This document shows, piece by piece, positions 10,986 through 44,821 of a stretch of 64,000 bases of DNA (its first letter is position 1; the number at the start of each line of letters is the position of its first letter). The position numbers were made by a program, and so were the translations under genes. This stretch comes from Cristatella mucedo (taxonomy: Eukaryota; Bryozoa; Phylactolaemata; Cristatellidae), in contig WPIO01000002.1 of NCBI GenBank assembly GCA_009760855.2, positions 4,558,001 through 4,622,000 of the forward strand. Reading direction: 5' to 3'. The notes beneath the pieces were generated by a model. That model saw only the letters and a program-made list of their open reading frames with translations, made no database searches and was not told the origin of the DNA.

Positions 10986-13616
10986 AGCTGATTTCAAATC
11001 TTTTACTCTACCGAATTTCGTGCATTGACTGACTCATTGTCTCTTGTGGCTCATGTGCATGGCCCTACCCACATCAAGGGTCACACACTCGACCAGATTT
11101 TCTCATACAACTGCACTTTGTCATCACCAATTATTACCAAATCCTGCTTACCTGACCACATGCAGATCTCATTCAATCTACAGTGTGTGCCCACATCCTC
11201 CTCTAAAATAGCCTGTGAATCGCAAAACCTCAAGACCCTTGACATCGATGCTGTCCGTGCGAGAATATCTGCTTCGCCTCTGCTGCCCAGTCCTCCCTCC
11301 GATCTGTCATCATTGGTAGATAGCTACAACACGACACTAGCTGACACGCTCGACGAGTTTGCACCTCTCACAAAGTGCACTGTGCGCCCCTGCCCAGACG
11401 GCCTATGGTTTACCACAGACATTAAACTAGCCACGTCTACTAAACGAAAGCTTGAAAAAGCATACAAAAGATCCGGACTAACTGTCCATCGACAGGCACA
11501 TGAAGACTACTGTAAGTCGTACCAATCGATCCTAGCAAAGGCCAAGTCTAGCTTTTATAGAAACATTGTTGAATCACAGATGCACAATCCAAAAATGCTG
11601 ATGTTGACAATAAACCATCTCCTCAACCGTTCCCAGATTAGCTCCTTACCTGATGATACTTGTGATGATCTAGCCGATCGCTTCTCTCGATTCTTTGTGC
11701 AGAAGATAGACAAGATCAGGGAATCCATCCCTGCGATGACAACCTCGCCACTAGAATGCTGTTCCTCGGTTCCTGGCTGCACCTCAATGTCTGCATTTAA
11801 GCAGGTCACTAGTGATCTAGTGCTAAAGTTCGTATCCCAATCAAAGAAGACAACAAGTCCTCTGGACCCTATTCCCACTGTCCTGCTCCTACGTTGCATT
11901 GATCTGCTGCTGCCATGCATAACTAACATCATTAATATGTCATTAGCCTCAGGTCATGTCCCAGCACCTTTCAAAAAAGCTGTAGTCAGGCCTCTCCTCA
12001 AGAAAGCAACACTAGACCAAGAGAACTTGAGCAACTACTGACCAGTCTCCCTTCTACCATTCCTATCAAAGACATTGGAACGGGTCGTGGCAGACCAGCT
12101 GAACTCATATATCGAAACCTCACACCTTGCTAGTAAGTTCCAGTCTGGCTTTAGAGCTAATCACTCCACAAAGTCAGCATTGCTTAGGGTATACAACGAC
12201 CTACTTAGGAATGCAGAACATGGGTAGAGTGTCTCTTCTTGTTTTGCTCGATCTTTCGGCAGCTTTTGACACCATTGATCACAAAGTTCTTCAAGACCGC
12301 CTCTCATCTCGCCTGGGCATCACTGACACTGCTCTGCAGTGGTTCAGGTCCAATCTCAGTGGGAGACTCCAGAGTATTGATGTGAATGGACAAAGATCAT
12401 GTGAAGTACCTCTGAAATATGGAGTACCTCAGGGCTCCGTGCTAGGTCCAGTTCTTTTCACGGTTTATACTCTCCCTCTTGCTGATGTGATTGCCAAGCA
12501 CAATCTAGGCTTTCACTTCTATGCGGATGACACTCAGTTGTACCTTTGCTTTGATCCCTCCCAGCCTTCGAGCACCTCAAATTCTCTAAACTCACTAGCT
12601 GCAAGCATTGATGACATCCGCACATGGATGGCAGCAAATTTTCTAAAACTAAACGATGACAAAACTAACTTACTAGTTATGGGCAAACCCAGTGTGATTC
12701 AGAGATTGGAAAGGCTGTCTCTCAAAATTGGCTCTGCCACCTTATCTCCTGTTGAATCAGCTCGAAATCTAGGTGTCATATTCCAAAGCGACCTCTCGTT
12801 AGACGACCAAATCAGCTCCACAGTCAAATCTGACTATTTTCAGCTTCATAACAGTGCTAAAATTCGGGCTTGTTTAGATAAGGATACCACGTCTAAGTTG
12901 GTCCATGCATTCGGGACATCTCGTCTTGACTTCTACAACTCACTGCTTACTGGCCTACCAGCATGTGCGATCAGGCGATTGCAGCTGGTGCTAAACTCTG
13001 CAGCTCGGCTTGTCTGTCATGAGCGTCGCAGTTGCCACATCACTCCACTTCTCGCCGATCTGCACTGGCTATCAGTCAAGCAACGTATTGACTTCAAGGT
13101 TTTGTCGCTCACTTTTAGGTCCCTTCATTCTATCGCTCCAGCCTATCTCTCCGACATACTCCCCCATCAGGCCAAGCATCGTAGCACCCGCTTTTCGGAA
13201 TCCAACAGTCTACAAATACCTCGTACAAACCTTAAATCCTTTGGAGACTGTGCATTTAGTTCATATGCTCCCAAAGCCTGGAACTCCCTCCCGACCTGCG
13301 TCAGAACATCCCCTGACCTGACCACATTTAAAAGAAACTTAAAAGCACCCCTATTTAGGACTGCATTTAGTGGGTCCCTGTGATTCGTCCTTGATGTGCT
13401 TATGCGTGCTGACACTGTGCATGCTGCCACTAACCACATTTGCATGCTGACCCTGTGCATGTCACCCCTAACCATCTTATTCATTTTGTTTGTTTTTCAA
13501 GCATGATTTTACTTACCATTCCATTGCATTTCCCTTTGCAGCAAATGTAGAGCGCCTAGAAATAGATTGAGTTCTCTGAGGGCGCTTTATCAAGTGCATT
13601 ATTATTATTATTATTA
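10985..13616 (+). mobile_element. LINE-A, largest copy (L2/CR1-like non-LTR retrotransposon), 5' truncated
   Basis: Begins inside the end of the APE-type endonuclease (HVHGPTHIKGHTLDQIF) and continues through linker, reverse transcriptase and thumb, then a 3' UTR with stem-loop and (ATT)n tail. RT landmarks are the LLDLSAAFDTIDH block, YGVPQGSVLGPVLF and the catalytic YADD at 12520-12531. It is dead: a TGA interrupts NLSNY*PVSLLP near 12040, and a frame change near 12215-12228 separates NDLLRNAEHG from RVSLLVLLD. The element lies inside a hAT transposase relic whose two halves flank it. Confidence 0.9.
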
Positions 13617-13679
13617 CTCTCACACTTCAAACTCATGATGGCAACATCTCCGACTCGCATGTCCTGTCCTACTCACTGA

Positions 13680-13980
13680 TTGCATTTTTTCCATCATTTG
13701 ACCTCGAGAGGTACTTGGGAACTTGTGCAGATACTGTTCACCGACCAGCATTTGAGTCGCCCATCATCGAGATCCAGAATGGGCAGCAAAGTCACAGAAA
13801 CTTCGAAGTTTGCGGCCGTATACTCTAGAAGCTTAGTTTTTCTCAAGCAAGCTATGAGATCTGTGGAATTGGCGAATATAGCTTTGAATGACGAAGAAAA
13901 GGTAGAAGAGGAAGGAGAAACGACTGACGAGCACGAGGAGGAACATTGAGTCACTGATTTGAGAGATTAAAGCAAAAATC
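13680..13980 (+). pseudogene. hAT transposase relic, 3' portion
   Basis: Resumes after the LINE: PSFDLERYLGTCADTVHRPA followed by FESPIIEIQNGQQ, resembling the H-P-x-FE-x-x-I-V-K-I-QNG end region of hAT transposases. An acidic KVEEEGETTDEHEEEH stretch and a stop follow. The flanks 9540-9660 and 13980-14160 are rich in CAATAT/ATATTG words, a possible pair of subterminal repeat regions of the original transposon. I could not fix its terminal inverted repeats. Confidence 0.6.
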
Positions 13981-14174
13981 ATTTTTGGGATCAACATTAA
14001 ACAATAACTGTATTGAAAATGCATATCACTATATTGTATTTCCTTCGATGCCAATGACAAAATGTTGTATTTTTAAGATTACAATAATAGTATATAGTAT
14101 TTTTTGCTGTTACAATATAAATACATTTTTGCTTTGAAAATTGACACTACAATAACAATAGTTGTGCTCCAAGG

Positions 14175-14469
14175 GCTGTCTTAAACATCACCGGCTTGTC
14201 ACGAGCGCGGTATTTCATCTGCAACCAAATGCCAACTCAGCATCGTGAGTTCAGATTCCTTCTTTCGTAAGAATAATTTTCACCATACACCTAGAAATAT
14301 TACTGGGTTAACTGACAAAACTATTAGAGCCGCTCGGACAGGTAGCCCGGCTGGTGTATCTATGGCTGTTCCGTAAACGCCGGCTATTTCGACCTCGACC
14401 CGGTCGGCTACCTGATGACTCCCCCCCAGCCCGCCCCCATCGGGGAACTCCGGATCGCCGTGTTGACCC
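14175..14469 (+). promoter_or_regulatory. Probable 5' UTR/promoter region of the SLC15A4-like gene
   Basis: Composition changes from AT-rich to GC-rich at about 14330. The stretch leads into the start codon, with TGA CCC ATG G at the start. No TATA box or initiator could be assigned. Confidence 0.4.
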
Positions 14470-36151
<21,682 letters not shown>

Positions 36152-37544
36152 ACTCCCGAGCAGCCGTTGCAATCTTAGGCACGACCGCACGAACTTCAGA
36201 AGCAAGCAACGCTTCGCGAAGTTAAAACTCGTATTGTCGATTCTGGAGTTTAGTGACCGTTGGAAATGCCCTGGGAATGGTGCTTGCGCCGAGCTACGTC
36301 AGTGGTCTCACCTTCTCATTTTAGCCTTGCTCTGCTTTATGGGCCACACGCTACCGCACGTGTTTAAACAAAATTCTCGGGATCGAGGAGCCGACTGACT
36401 GACTATCTGGAGCGATTCTCACCGACCTGAGATCTGTCCGAATCGCAGCAAGCATTTTTAAGTAAAGCCAATAACTACCACGTTGCCTACGTTATATATC
36501 GCCTTCGCTTGCTTACGTTTCTAGAATGCTGGCCTGCTGCTCAATCTTCACCATACTAGTTGTTATTGCAACCTTATATTTTGGATAAAGAGGGGGCAGA
36601 AAGCACTGCTTGCCAAAGGTTACCTGCCATTCGTATCGCCTATCGACGTCCGTCCCCCGATTGCAGTTAGGCATAGCCTTATTTTGCGAGTTGGCTCAGT
36701 GAAGTACAATATGTCCGATTGCTAAAATTGTAGGGCAAGCTTTGTTTGCGGGTCCCGTACAGTCTGCACTATGCCTTCTCTCAGTTGAAGACTGCTATGG
36801 CAGCTTTTTTTAATTAAACAGTTATTGACCAAGTTTTGATCAGCAGCATTATCTAACCTAGGGGCATTGTAGCCTTGAAATTAGTCACTAGCCATTGTGA
36901 TTTGGTGGTTGTAGCAGCCAGTAATCAAATGGCTGGCGTCAGGATCTCATATCATTACTAATTCAACAGGGGTTGTGGCTTCTAATATGGAAAATGTCGA
37001 CTGCTGCTGCTGTGCAGTGTAGCGCATGTAGGCTTGTTGATGAAACAATAATAAATTAGTATGAGCATCCTCGCTGACTAGACATTGCATCCAAATGCCT
37101 GCATATCTGAGGCTAAAAAGAATTTACACATTTGCTTGTGCAATTGAGAAGATTATGCCCATCACCTTAAGCCTACGCATAGGCATAATGCCTTCAAACA
37201 ATTGAGTAAGCACCGAGGTAAAACGATCTGGCCGTATACACGGCATGCGTTTCGCCAATTCTTTGGTCGCGGACAGAATATTTTAAAGTACTTTTAGACT
37301 GCCAACTTGTGCACTGTGGGCGCCTGATTACAATGAGCATCAATTTGATTGGCAAAAATTGTACCGCCAGCCGAATGTGAACCCGAAACCTTATGGTCCA
37401 TGATCCTTTGCAATAGCCACTATGACACCACAATGACCGACTGGTAAAGTAATTTCTGAGGATTTGCACGGCCAGGCGTTGAGTTCCATGCGGTTATTCT
37501 AAAGCCATTCAAACAGGCAATGATTGCAGAGGCGGAGCCGCGAT
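36152..37544 (+). other. 3' flank of the SLC15A4-like gene
   Basis: Probable 3' UTR followed by intergenic DNA. An AATAAA is visible near 37050; no other gene seen. Confidence 0.45.
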
Positions 37545-38450
37545 TTCCAACTACTGGGCACCCTAAGCGTGTAGCTGGATTGAAAGGCTTTGCTGTTCTA
37601 ATAGGTGATGCTATTGTGCGACCTTCACCACGTGCTCGTAATCTAGGTGTCGTGTTCGACAGCTGCCTCAATTTCAAAAGCTTCATTCAGAAGACTGCCT
37701 CTACAGCTATCCATCACATCCGATTCCTATCCAAGATTACAAGCTGTCTCCCACAGTGGCTTGTAAAAAATTTAACTAGCTCTTTAGTTCTGTCTCGGCT
37801 TGATTATTGTAATTCCCTTTTGGCTGGGCTGCCAAAGAAAGCTATTATGCCACTACAGCTGACTTTGAATATGGCTGCAAGGCTGGTCTTCAAGTCCCAG
37901 CGGTTTGAGCACGTGTCACCTCTGCTGAAAGAGCTAGAATGGTTGCCGGTTGAGCAAAGGATACAGAGCAAAGTTCTTACGCTGACCCACAAGGCCCGCC
38001 ACGGCTTGGCTCCTTCGTACCTAGCTGAAGTGCTGCATCAGTTTCAGCCTGTTCGCGCCCTCAGGTCCTGTGTGGACAATAAATTAGCTGTCCCATTCCT
38101 CCGCTTAAAGACAGTTGGCGACAGAAGCTTTAGCTCTGCAGGTCCTAGACTGTGGAACTCGCTTCCACAATTCTTACGCAACAACAACTACTCTCCAACT
38201 GCCGACTATGGCACATCTTTTTCAGCGGTCCTGAGCTGCTACTTCTATGCCACTCACTACCTCAACTGCTCTCCTGACTCTGCTATGCTTCCCACTTTCT
38301 CTTTGTTGCGTGAGACGAAGTCTGTTGGCTACCGAATGCGTACCGAAAGCCGCTTAGGCTGTGAGTGCGCTATACAAAACTCTCCTGCATAACACCCACA
38401 TGGTCTTTATGACTTTGTGCAGTTACTGACAGAGATACATTACATTACAA
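37545..38450 (+). mobile_element. LINE-B, longest copy (second CR1/L2-like LINE), 5' truncated
   Basis: Open frame covering the RT thumb and C-terminus: ARNLGVVFDSCLNFKSFIQK, LSRLDYCNSLLAGLPKKAIM, PLLKELEWLPVEQRIQSKVL, LKTVGDRSFSSAGPRLWNSL. The 3' UTR is distinct from LINE-A: GTTGGCTACCGAATGCGTAC, GCGCTATACAAAACTCTCCT, then an (ATACATTAC)-like tail. It shares the thumb architecture with LINE-A but is clearly a separate family. Its frame is open for about 290 codons, so it is younger or better preserved than the other LINE-B pieces. Confidence 0.85.
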
Positions 38451-39034
38451 TCACAAGATTTTCATCTACGGGGATCCGCAAAATTTCCTGTTTCATTCAA
38501 TGCCAACTCGACTGCGGTTGGTCACAAAGTAGAAGGACATAATTTTGTCGTGGATACCAGTTGGGGGCGTAAGAATTGGGGTGCAGCCCAGGTAGCAGCC
38601 TCGCCGAGAATGGGTGTGAGAATGGCCCCTGGCTCTGCCACTGTGTCTAAGCAACCCAAACTTAAAAAGCCTAAAGTGGACTGTGATGTTTATGGTAATT
38701 ACTTTTTGTCAAAAGATCTTTAAAAAAATGTGTGTCACAGAATGTTGAACAATTACTTATGAGACAAATCATAAGTTCAAGAGATTTAAAAATAACGATC
38801 TGGGTTCCCCGTGAGATTCTTGGGTTAAATAGATTCTTGAGATAAGATGCCCGGTCATGCCCATTCTGTGTTGGGTCGCTGTCGAGTCTTAATTTGCAGA
38901 TTCGTCACCTGCCTGCTGGTTCCACAAAGATCTGGTGTAGATCTCTTGCTGTTCTCTGTCGTAAAGAAGCGCCTCGCGAGAAGGCAATATGGATTCATGC
39001 GTCTTCTATCAATTCGATTTCCAGCTGCAGATGT

Positions 39035-41480
39035 ATAAAATAATAACATAATAATAACAATAGTGCACTTTATAAAACGCCCCCAAAGAACTCAATCTTT
39101 TCTAGGCCCCTTACATTTGCTGCAAAGGAAACACAATCGAATGATGAGTTGCAGCATGCTCGACAAACAACATGAATAGGATAGTCAGGGGTGACATGCA
39201 CAGGGTCAGCATTCAAGTGTGGTTAGTGGCAGCATGCAGCAGCATGCATAAGCACATAAAGAACGAATCACGGGGAGCCACTAAATCCTGTCATAAATAG
39301 GTGCGTTTTCAATTTATTTCTAAATGTAGTCAAGTCAGGAGATGTCGTGACGGGAGTCGGGAGTGAGTTCCAGGCTTTGGGGCATACGAACTAAATGCGC
39401 GGTCTCTAAAGGATTTGAGGTATGTACGAGGTCTAAGTAAACACTTAGATTCGGAAAGGGGGTGGTGCGATGCTTCGACTGGTGGGGCAGTAGATCTGAT
39501 AGGTAGGCTGGAGCCAAAGAATGAAGGGACCTTAAAATGAGCGACACAAATTTGAAGTCAATCCGTTGCTTGACTGGTAGCCAGTGCAGGTCGGCGAGAA
39601 GTGGTGTGATGTGGCAACTGCGATGCTCATGACAGACCAGCCTAGCTGCAGAGTTTTGCACCGGCTGTAAGCGCCTGATTGCACATGCCGGTAGGCCAGC
39701 AAGCAGTGAGTTACAGAAGTCAAGACGGGATGTCACAAATGCATGGACCAACTTAGATGTGGTATCCCTGTCTAAACAAGCCCGAATTTTAGCAATGTTA
39801 TGTAGCTGAAAGTAGGCAGACTTGATTGTGGAGCTGATGTGGTCGTCTGACAAAAGGTCACTTCGGAACATCACACCTAGATTATGCACAGATTCAACAG
39901 GAGAATGTTGGCAGAGCCGATTTTGAGCGTTAGCCTTTCCAACTTGTGAACCACACTTGGTTTGGCCATAACTAGTACGTTAGTTTTATCATCATTCAGT
40001 TTAAGAAAATGTGCTGCTATCCATGTGGGGATCTCATCAATACATACAGCAAGGGAATTGAGGAGAGAATTTGACATGCTCGAAGGCTGGGAGGGATAAA
40101 AGCAAAGGTACAACTGAGTGTCATCCGCATAGAAGTGATAGCCTAGATTGTGCCTGGCAATCACATCAGCAAGAGGGAGAGTATAAACCGTGAAAAGAAC
40201 CGGACCTAGCACGGAGCCCTGAGGTACTCCATATTTCAGAGGTACTTCACATGATCTTTGTCCATTCGCGTCAATACTCTGGAGTCTCCCACTGAGATAG
40301 GACCTGAACCATAGCAGAGCAGTGCCAGTGATGCCCAGGCGAGATCAGAGGCGCTCAAGAAGGACTTGGTGATCGATAGCAACAAAAGCTGCCGAAAGAT
40401 CGAGCAAAACAAGCAGAGACACTCTACCCATGTCTGCATTCCTAAGTAGGTCGTTGTACAGCCGAAGCAATATTGACTCTGTGGAGTGATTAGCTCTAAA
40501 GCCAGACAGGAGCTTACTAGCAACATTTGAAGTTTCAATGTACGAGTTCAGCTGGTCTGCCACGACTCGTTCCAGTGTCTTTGATGGGAATGGTAGAAGG
40601 GAGACTGGTCAGTAGTTGCTCAAGTTCTCTTGGTCTAGTGTTGCTTTCTTGAGGAGAGGCCTGACTACAGCTTTTTTGAAAGGTGCTGGGACATGACCTG
40701 AGGCTAATAACATATTAATGATATTAGTTATGCATGGCAGCAGCAGATCAATGCAACGTAGGAGCAGGACAGTGGGAATAGAGTCCAAAGAACTTGTTGT
40801 CTTTATTGATTGGGATAGGAACTTCAGGACGAGATCACTACTGACCTGCTTGAACGTAGACATTGAGGTGCTGCGAGAAATCGAGGGACAGCCTTCTAGG
40901 GGGGGAATGCTGCTATTGCAGGGGTGGAGTCCCTGATCTTGACTATCTTCTGGACAAAGAAGGTAGAGAAGCGATCAGCTAGATCATCACAGGGATCGTC
41001 AGGTAATTAGTTAACCTGGGAGCGGTTGAGGAGATGGTTTATCGCCGACATCAGCATTTTTAGATTGGGCATATGTGATCCAACAATGTTTTTATAGAAG
41101 CTGCAGTTGGTCTTTGATAGGATCGATTGGTACGACCTACAGCAGTCCTCGCAAGCTTGTCGAAGGACAGTCAGTCCAGATCTTGTGTACGCTTTTTCAA
41201 GCTTGCGCCTAGCAGACCTGGCTAGTTTAATGTCTGTGGTAAACCATAGGCCGTCTGGGCGAGGGTGCACGACGAGCAAAAGGGTGCACGTCTAAGCCGG
41301 TGGCGCCGGCCACCGCGGCGGCTCCGCGATGCTTTCCTTTTGTTAATGCATAATTCACGAATCTTAGCAACAGCATTAACATCTAGGAATGCATTTGAAC
41401 TACGATGACGAAGCGATAATAGGTGCTTACGATCATAACTAGCATGCAGGTTACTAGCCCCCGGCGTAGCTAAGGCCACC
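39035..41480 (-). mobile_element. LINE-A, second large copy (antisense) with internal deletion
   Basis: Read on the minus strand, it begins with an ORF2 leader (RKHLLSLRHRSSNAFLDVNA, then RKASRSRRGGRRHRLRR) and jumps at about 41280 straight to RPDGLWFTTDIKLARS. The endonuclease is therefore missing. RT follows with NDLLRNADMGRVSLLVLLDL, GSVLGPVLF-type and YADD blocks, then thumb and the tail stem-loop at 39060-39120. Frame breaks are present. It ends in a short AT-rich run near 39040. This is the only copy here retaining the start of ORF2. Confidence 0.85.
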
Positions 41481-41659
41481 GCCGGTTTGGGAGACCGAGC
41501 AGCTCGAAGCGATAAGCGTTTAGATATTCATAGGCACGTAACTTTTTACACGTTATGGTCAAATAACAATCAGTACAACTTTAAACAGGTCGTATCTGCA
41601 TCGTTTCTGTGTACGGCGTTCGCAAGAACTTCGATTTTTTGGAAGAATTCTGCAACGGA

Positions 41660-41935
41660 CAATAAGAATAATAACAATAATGCACTTGATAACGTGTTCT
41701 CAGATAACTCAGTCTCTTTCTAGGCGCTTATCATTTGCTGCAAGAGAAACATGATCGAATGGTGAGTGGTACCATGCTTGATAAACGACAGAAATAACAT
41801 GGTTAGGGGTGACGTGCACAAGGTCAGCATGCAAGTGTGGCTAGTGACAGCATCCCACAGTGTCGGCACGCATCAGCGCATAAACGACGAATCAGAGGGA
41901 ACCACTAAATGCTGTCATAAACTTAGTGGGTGCCT
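41660..41935 (-). mobile_element. LINE-A 3' tail and 3' UTR (antisense)
   Basis: AATGCACTTGATAACGTGTT through GGTTAGGGGTGAC and TAAATGCTGTCATAAA. Confidence 0.8.
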
Positions 41936-42224
41936 GTGAATGAACGAGGGTCGGGAGTGCGCCGTCGGGAGGCGAGAATGAATAAATGGAACTCAGATCT
42001 TGCAAACATCAGACGTCAGACAACTTCCTCAAAATAACCAATGACAAAACTGAAAACTTAGGAAACCCTAAAACACCCAATTGTAGATGACATCGTGCTT
42101 GAAATTAGAAGTTTCATAGTGAGACCATCGTCGATTTCTATTAATCAGGTTTCATTTCATTTATCAATTTCAATAATCCTATTTGATTTCTGACGTTTCA
42201 AATTTGTATGTAAAATTTGTTATT

Positions 42225-42470
42225 CAAATTTGTATGTAACTTCACGTTTGCTACAAGCGAAGCATAATCGAATGGTTAGCGGTAGCATGCTCAATGACAA
42301 CAAGCACAACATGGTTAGGGGTGACATGCTCAGGGTCAGCATGCAAATATGGTTAGTGGCAGCAAGCACAGTGTCAGCACGAATAAGCACGTAAAGGACG
42401 AATCGCATTGACCCATTAAATGCTGTGATAAATATATGCGCTTTTAATTTCACCTTACTGAGGTAGTTGC
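42225..42470 (-). mobile_element. LINE-A 3' UTR fragment (antisense) without tail
   Basis: Begins at CTTCACGTTTGCTACAAGCG with no stem-loop or (ATT)n. Nearly identical to 45751-45962. Confidence 0.8.
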
Positions 42471-42524
42471 CATTAACCATGTTTGATCTAATCCAGGATT
42501 AGCAGCTACGGCCACACCAAAATG

Positions 42525-42925
42525 GCTAGCTAAAAATCTAACCAGCTCCACGGTTTGCTTCAGACATGACCGCTATAGCGCAGCATTGGCTGGACTGCCG
42601 AAAAATTCCACCAAGCCGCTAAAATAGGTACTGCATATCGCCTATCGCCACGATAAGGTTTTTAGATTAAAAAAATTCGGTCGCGTGTCGCCTTTACTAT
42701 TGGGTTATAGTGGCTGCTGGTTAATCAGTTGACACCAAGCAAAGCTTGCTCCTACCCTCAAGACCAGCCAAACAAAGCACAGCCCCTGCATACCTATTTA
42801 ATTTGCTGGAGTAGCTTCGGACTTCCTGGATCCTCTGTGGACGCCGAATAATTAGCTATTGTTCAGGACAGCGGGTGACAGAAGCTTTTGTTCTACGGGT
42901 CCTATTCTGTGGAAACTGTAAGTGT
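42525..42925 (+). mobile_element. LINE-B fragment, decayed
   Basis: Reads WLAKNLTSST, AALAGLPKNSTKPLK, VSPLLLGYS and AGDRSFCSTGPILW across several stops. Confidence 0.65.
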
Positions 42926-43527
42926 CTAATCCGTGCAAGCCTTATAATAGACCCAAACCGCGTGTCTACTCTGCAAACCGGGTCTAATGACATGAACAAG
43001 CCACCCTATTTTGAATAAAAAAATATCTTTTCATAGTTCAGTTGAACGAAGATATGATTTTTAAAAGAAATGGGACTGAATTGGCGCTGAAAATTATTTG
43101 TTGCAATTCGCCAAACCCCTGCGAATTATTTATTATACCCAGCAAATATAAAACAGAACGTTGTCTGAAAATAGTTTAAAAACCATTGAGACATTCCGAA
43201 CGTCGGCAGGAAATCAAAGACGTCAGCCGCAAGTTATCTTTAAGCCTCGCTCCTTACGATGGTAGCGTCGCTTCCGAGCAGAAAGGCATGAAAGTCAGGG
43301 GTCCATCGAGGACTAAAATCGCTCTTCTCTGCTTAAATTAGTAAATTCTGTCTGAAGAATCAGCAGCGACGGCTCGAAGACTGCTGCTGATTTCCCTGGT
43401 CGGCGGCGGCCTCTGCGTTTGTGCAGTGCATCCGGCCTCATTCTGCTTCCGGTGTAGCCGCTCAGGCACTAGCCGGCCTCCCGTACTAGCGGTCGAGCAG
43501 CGATAGACTTTCCAGCGCAGCATGCGT

Positions 43528-43560
43528 CTCTCTCTCTCCCTCTCCCTCTCTCTCTCGCTC
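43528..43560 (+). repeat. Short (CT)n
   Basis: CTCTCTCTCTCCCTCTCCCT and neighbours in the intergenic region. Confidence 0.8.
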
Positions 43561-43867
43561 CAAGCCAGAAGAATTCAGGATCGATTGCACTCCTGTTTCT
43601 AGCTGACCTGAGTGGCAAGAAAAAGGTAGTAGCACCCTTATCCGCCCGTAGCTATCGCTGCTCAAACCTGTCGACGTGCTGAAAAAGAAGATCAACTATA
43701 CTTCGGGGATGAAAAATCGACAGCGATTTTTCTGTCAAATAACACAGCTTTTTGCAGAATTTTAAATGTAAAATGTTCGAATTACTCTTCAGAGCTTATG
43801 CATGTCGTATCGTACAGTTGAGCGACTGCAGTTGGCTTTTGCAGTATTTTTAAACCCAGTGACTTTG

Positions 43868-43960
43868 CCAGGATTTTTCATCGAGGGGGCAAGACCTACA
43901 AAAATTCTATGTAGGGGGCAAGACCCACACGATTTTAATGTAGGCCAGGCTAGACTCACA
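43868..43960 (+). repeat. Degenerate tandem repeat with GGGGGCAAGACC units
   Basis: GAGGGGGCAAGACCTACA and TAGGGGGCAAGACCCACA lie about 38 bp apart, with a third decayed unit (TAGGCCAGGCTAGACTCACA). Confidence 0.7.
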
Positions 43961-44081
43961 ATTAATATAAAATTGCAGTGCAAAGCCAGAGTGTTAATTC
44001 GAAACGAACTCAGCGGTTGCTCGACGGGTGAATAATTTCGTGTTTGGTGACGGTCGGTGAGGGCGGAGAAATAAAGGGCGG

Positions 44082-44148
44082 CCCAGTTTGCTACCCCGCA
44101 TTAGGAGGGGGCAAGTGCCTCCCCCCTACTGCGGGGTAGCAACCTGGG
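44082..44148. repeat. GC-rich inverted repeat with arms of about 28 bp
   Basis: CCCAGTTTGCTACCCCGCAT... is answered by ...GCGGGGTAGCAACCTGGG with a few mismatches and a loop around AAGTGC. It would form a very stable hairpin. Confidence 0.88.
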
Positions 44149-44282
44149 TAGGGTACCTCTGGCTCTCCTACTAGCTGAACCCCTTCAACTACCCCTACAA
44201 CATAGTGCCACATCTCCAACAATATGGCTTCCTTCCATAGGCCTCATTTGGTACCAAACGTGACAGTGGTTAATGATAATAG

Positions 44283-44415
44283 TACTTGTGCAGTTCATGT
44301 GTACAGTACCCTAAGATAGCTTAATCTCTATCCAGATCCTTTAAATATGCCACAGAGATCGAGCCCACGACCTCGGTCGTTAAAGGCGAGCACGCCTGAG
44401 CCAAATCAGGACGGC
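44283..44415 (-). repeat. SINE-2
   Basis: Antisense: CTTAATCTCTATCCAGATCC, GAGCCCACGACCTCGG, then head GGCGAGCACGCCTGAGCCAA. It lies 100 bp from an opposite-facing SINE-2. Confidence 0.75.
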
Positions 44416-44517
44416 ATTAATGCTCAAGGGTACCTCTATGGAATGCACGTCTCCATCGCAGCGCTGCGAAGCGTTTTTCCCTAACGATATTGGACATGCA
44501 TGGGGACAAAACATCGC

Positions 44518-44672
44518 TGTTTTAGCCCAGTGGTTAAGTGCTCGCTTCGATCAGGGTCAAGGTGAACGCCTTTGATAACCGAGGTCGCGGGCTCCAGCCC
44601 CATCGCTCACGTGAAGCGCCTGGATAGAGATTGAGTTCTCTTAAGGCGCTATACGAATGATTTATACATTAT
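44518..44672 (+). repeat. SINE-2, best-preserved copy
   Basis: A box TTAGCCCAGTGGTTAAGTGC, B-box region GAGGTCGCGGGCTCCAGCCC, then GTGAAGCGCCTGGATAGAGA, TTGAGTTCTCTTAAGGCGCT and AT-rich end. The last 50 bases fold like the LINE-A tail. Confidence 0.88.
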
Positions 44673-44821
44673 GATCCCGAACATGCGAAACGAGAGATCA
44701 ATCCTATAGGTAAACATTCGGTTAGGAGCTAGAGTCACCGAAGGTTTTACCTCTAGTGCCCATTCATTTATGCGGTCTGTGGGCTCTGCAGTAAAATAAA
44801 CAGGAAAAATAAGGGTTAGCT

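Larger units (their letters stand above)
42926..44081. other. Intergenic, no recognisable gene
   Basis: Contains short CT and GGGGGCAAGACC repeats only. Confidence 0.5.

Noticed and set aside
11025-13383. Functional reverse transcriptase gene
   Set aside because: The element is 5' truncated and carries a stop and a frame change within RT, so it is a dead LINE copy rather than a host gene.
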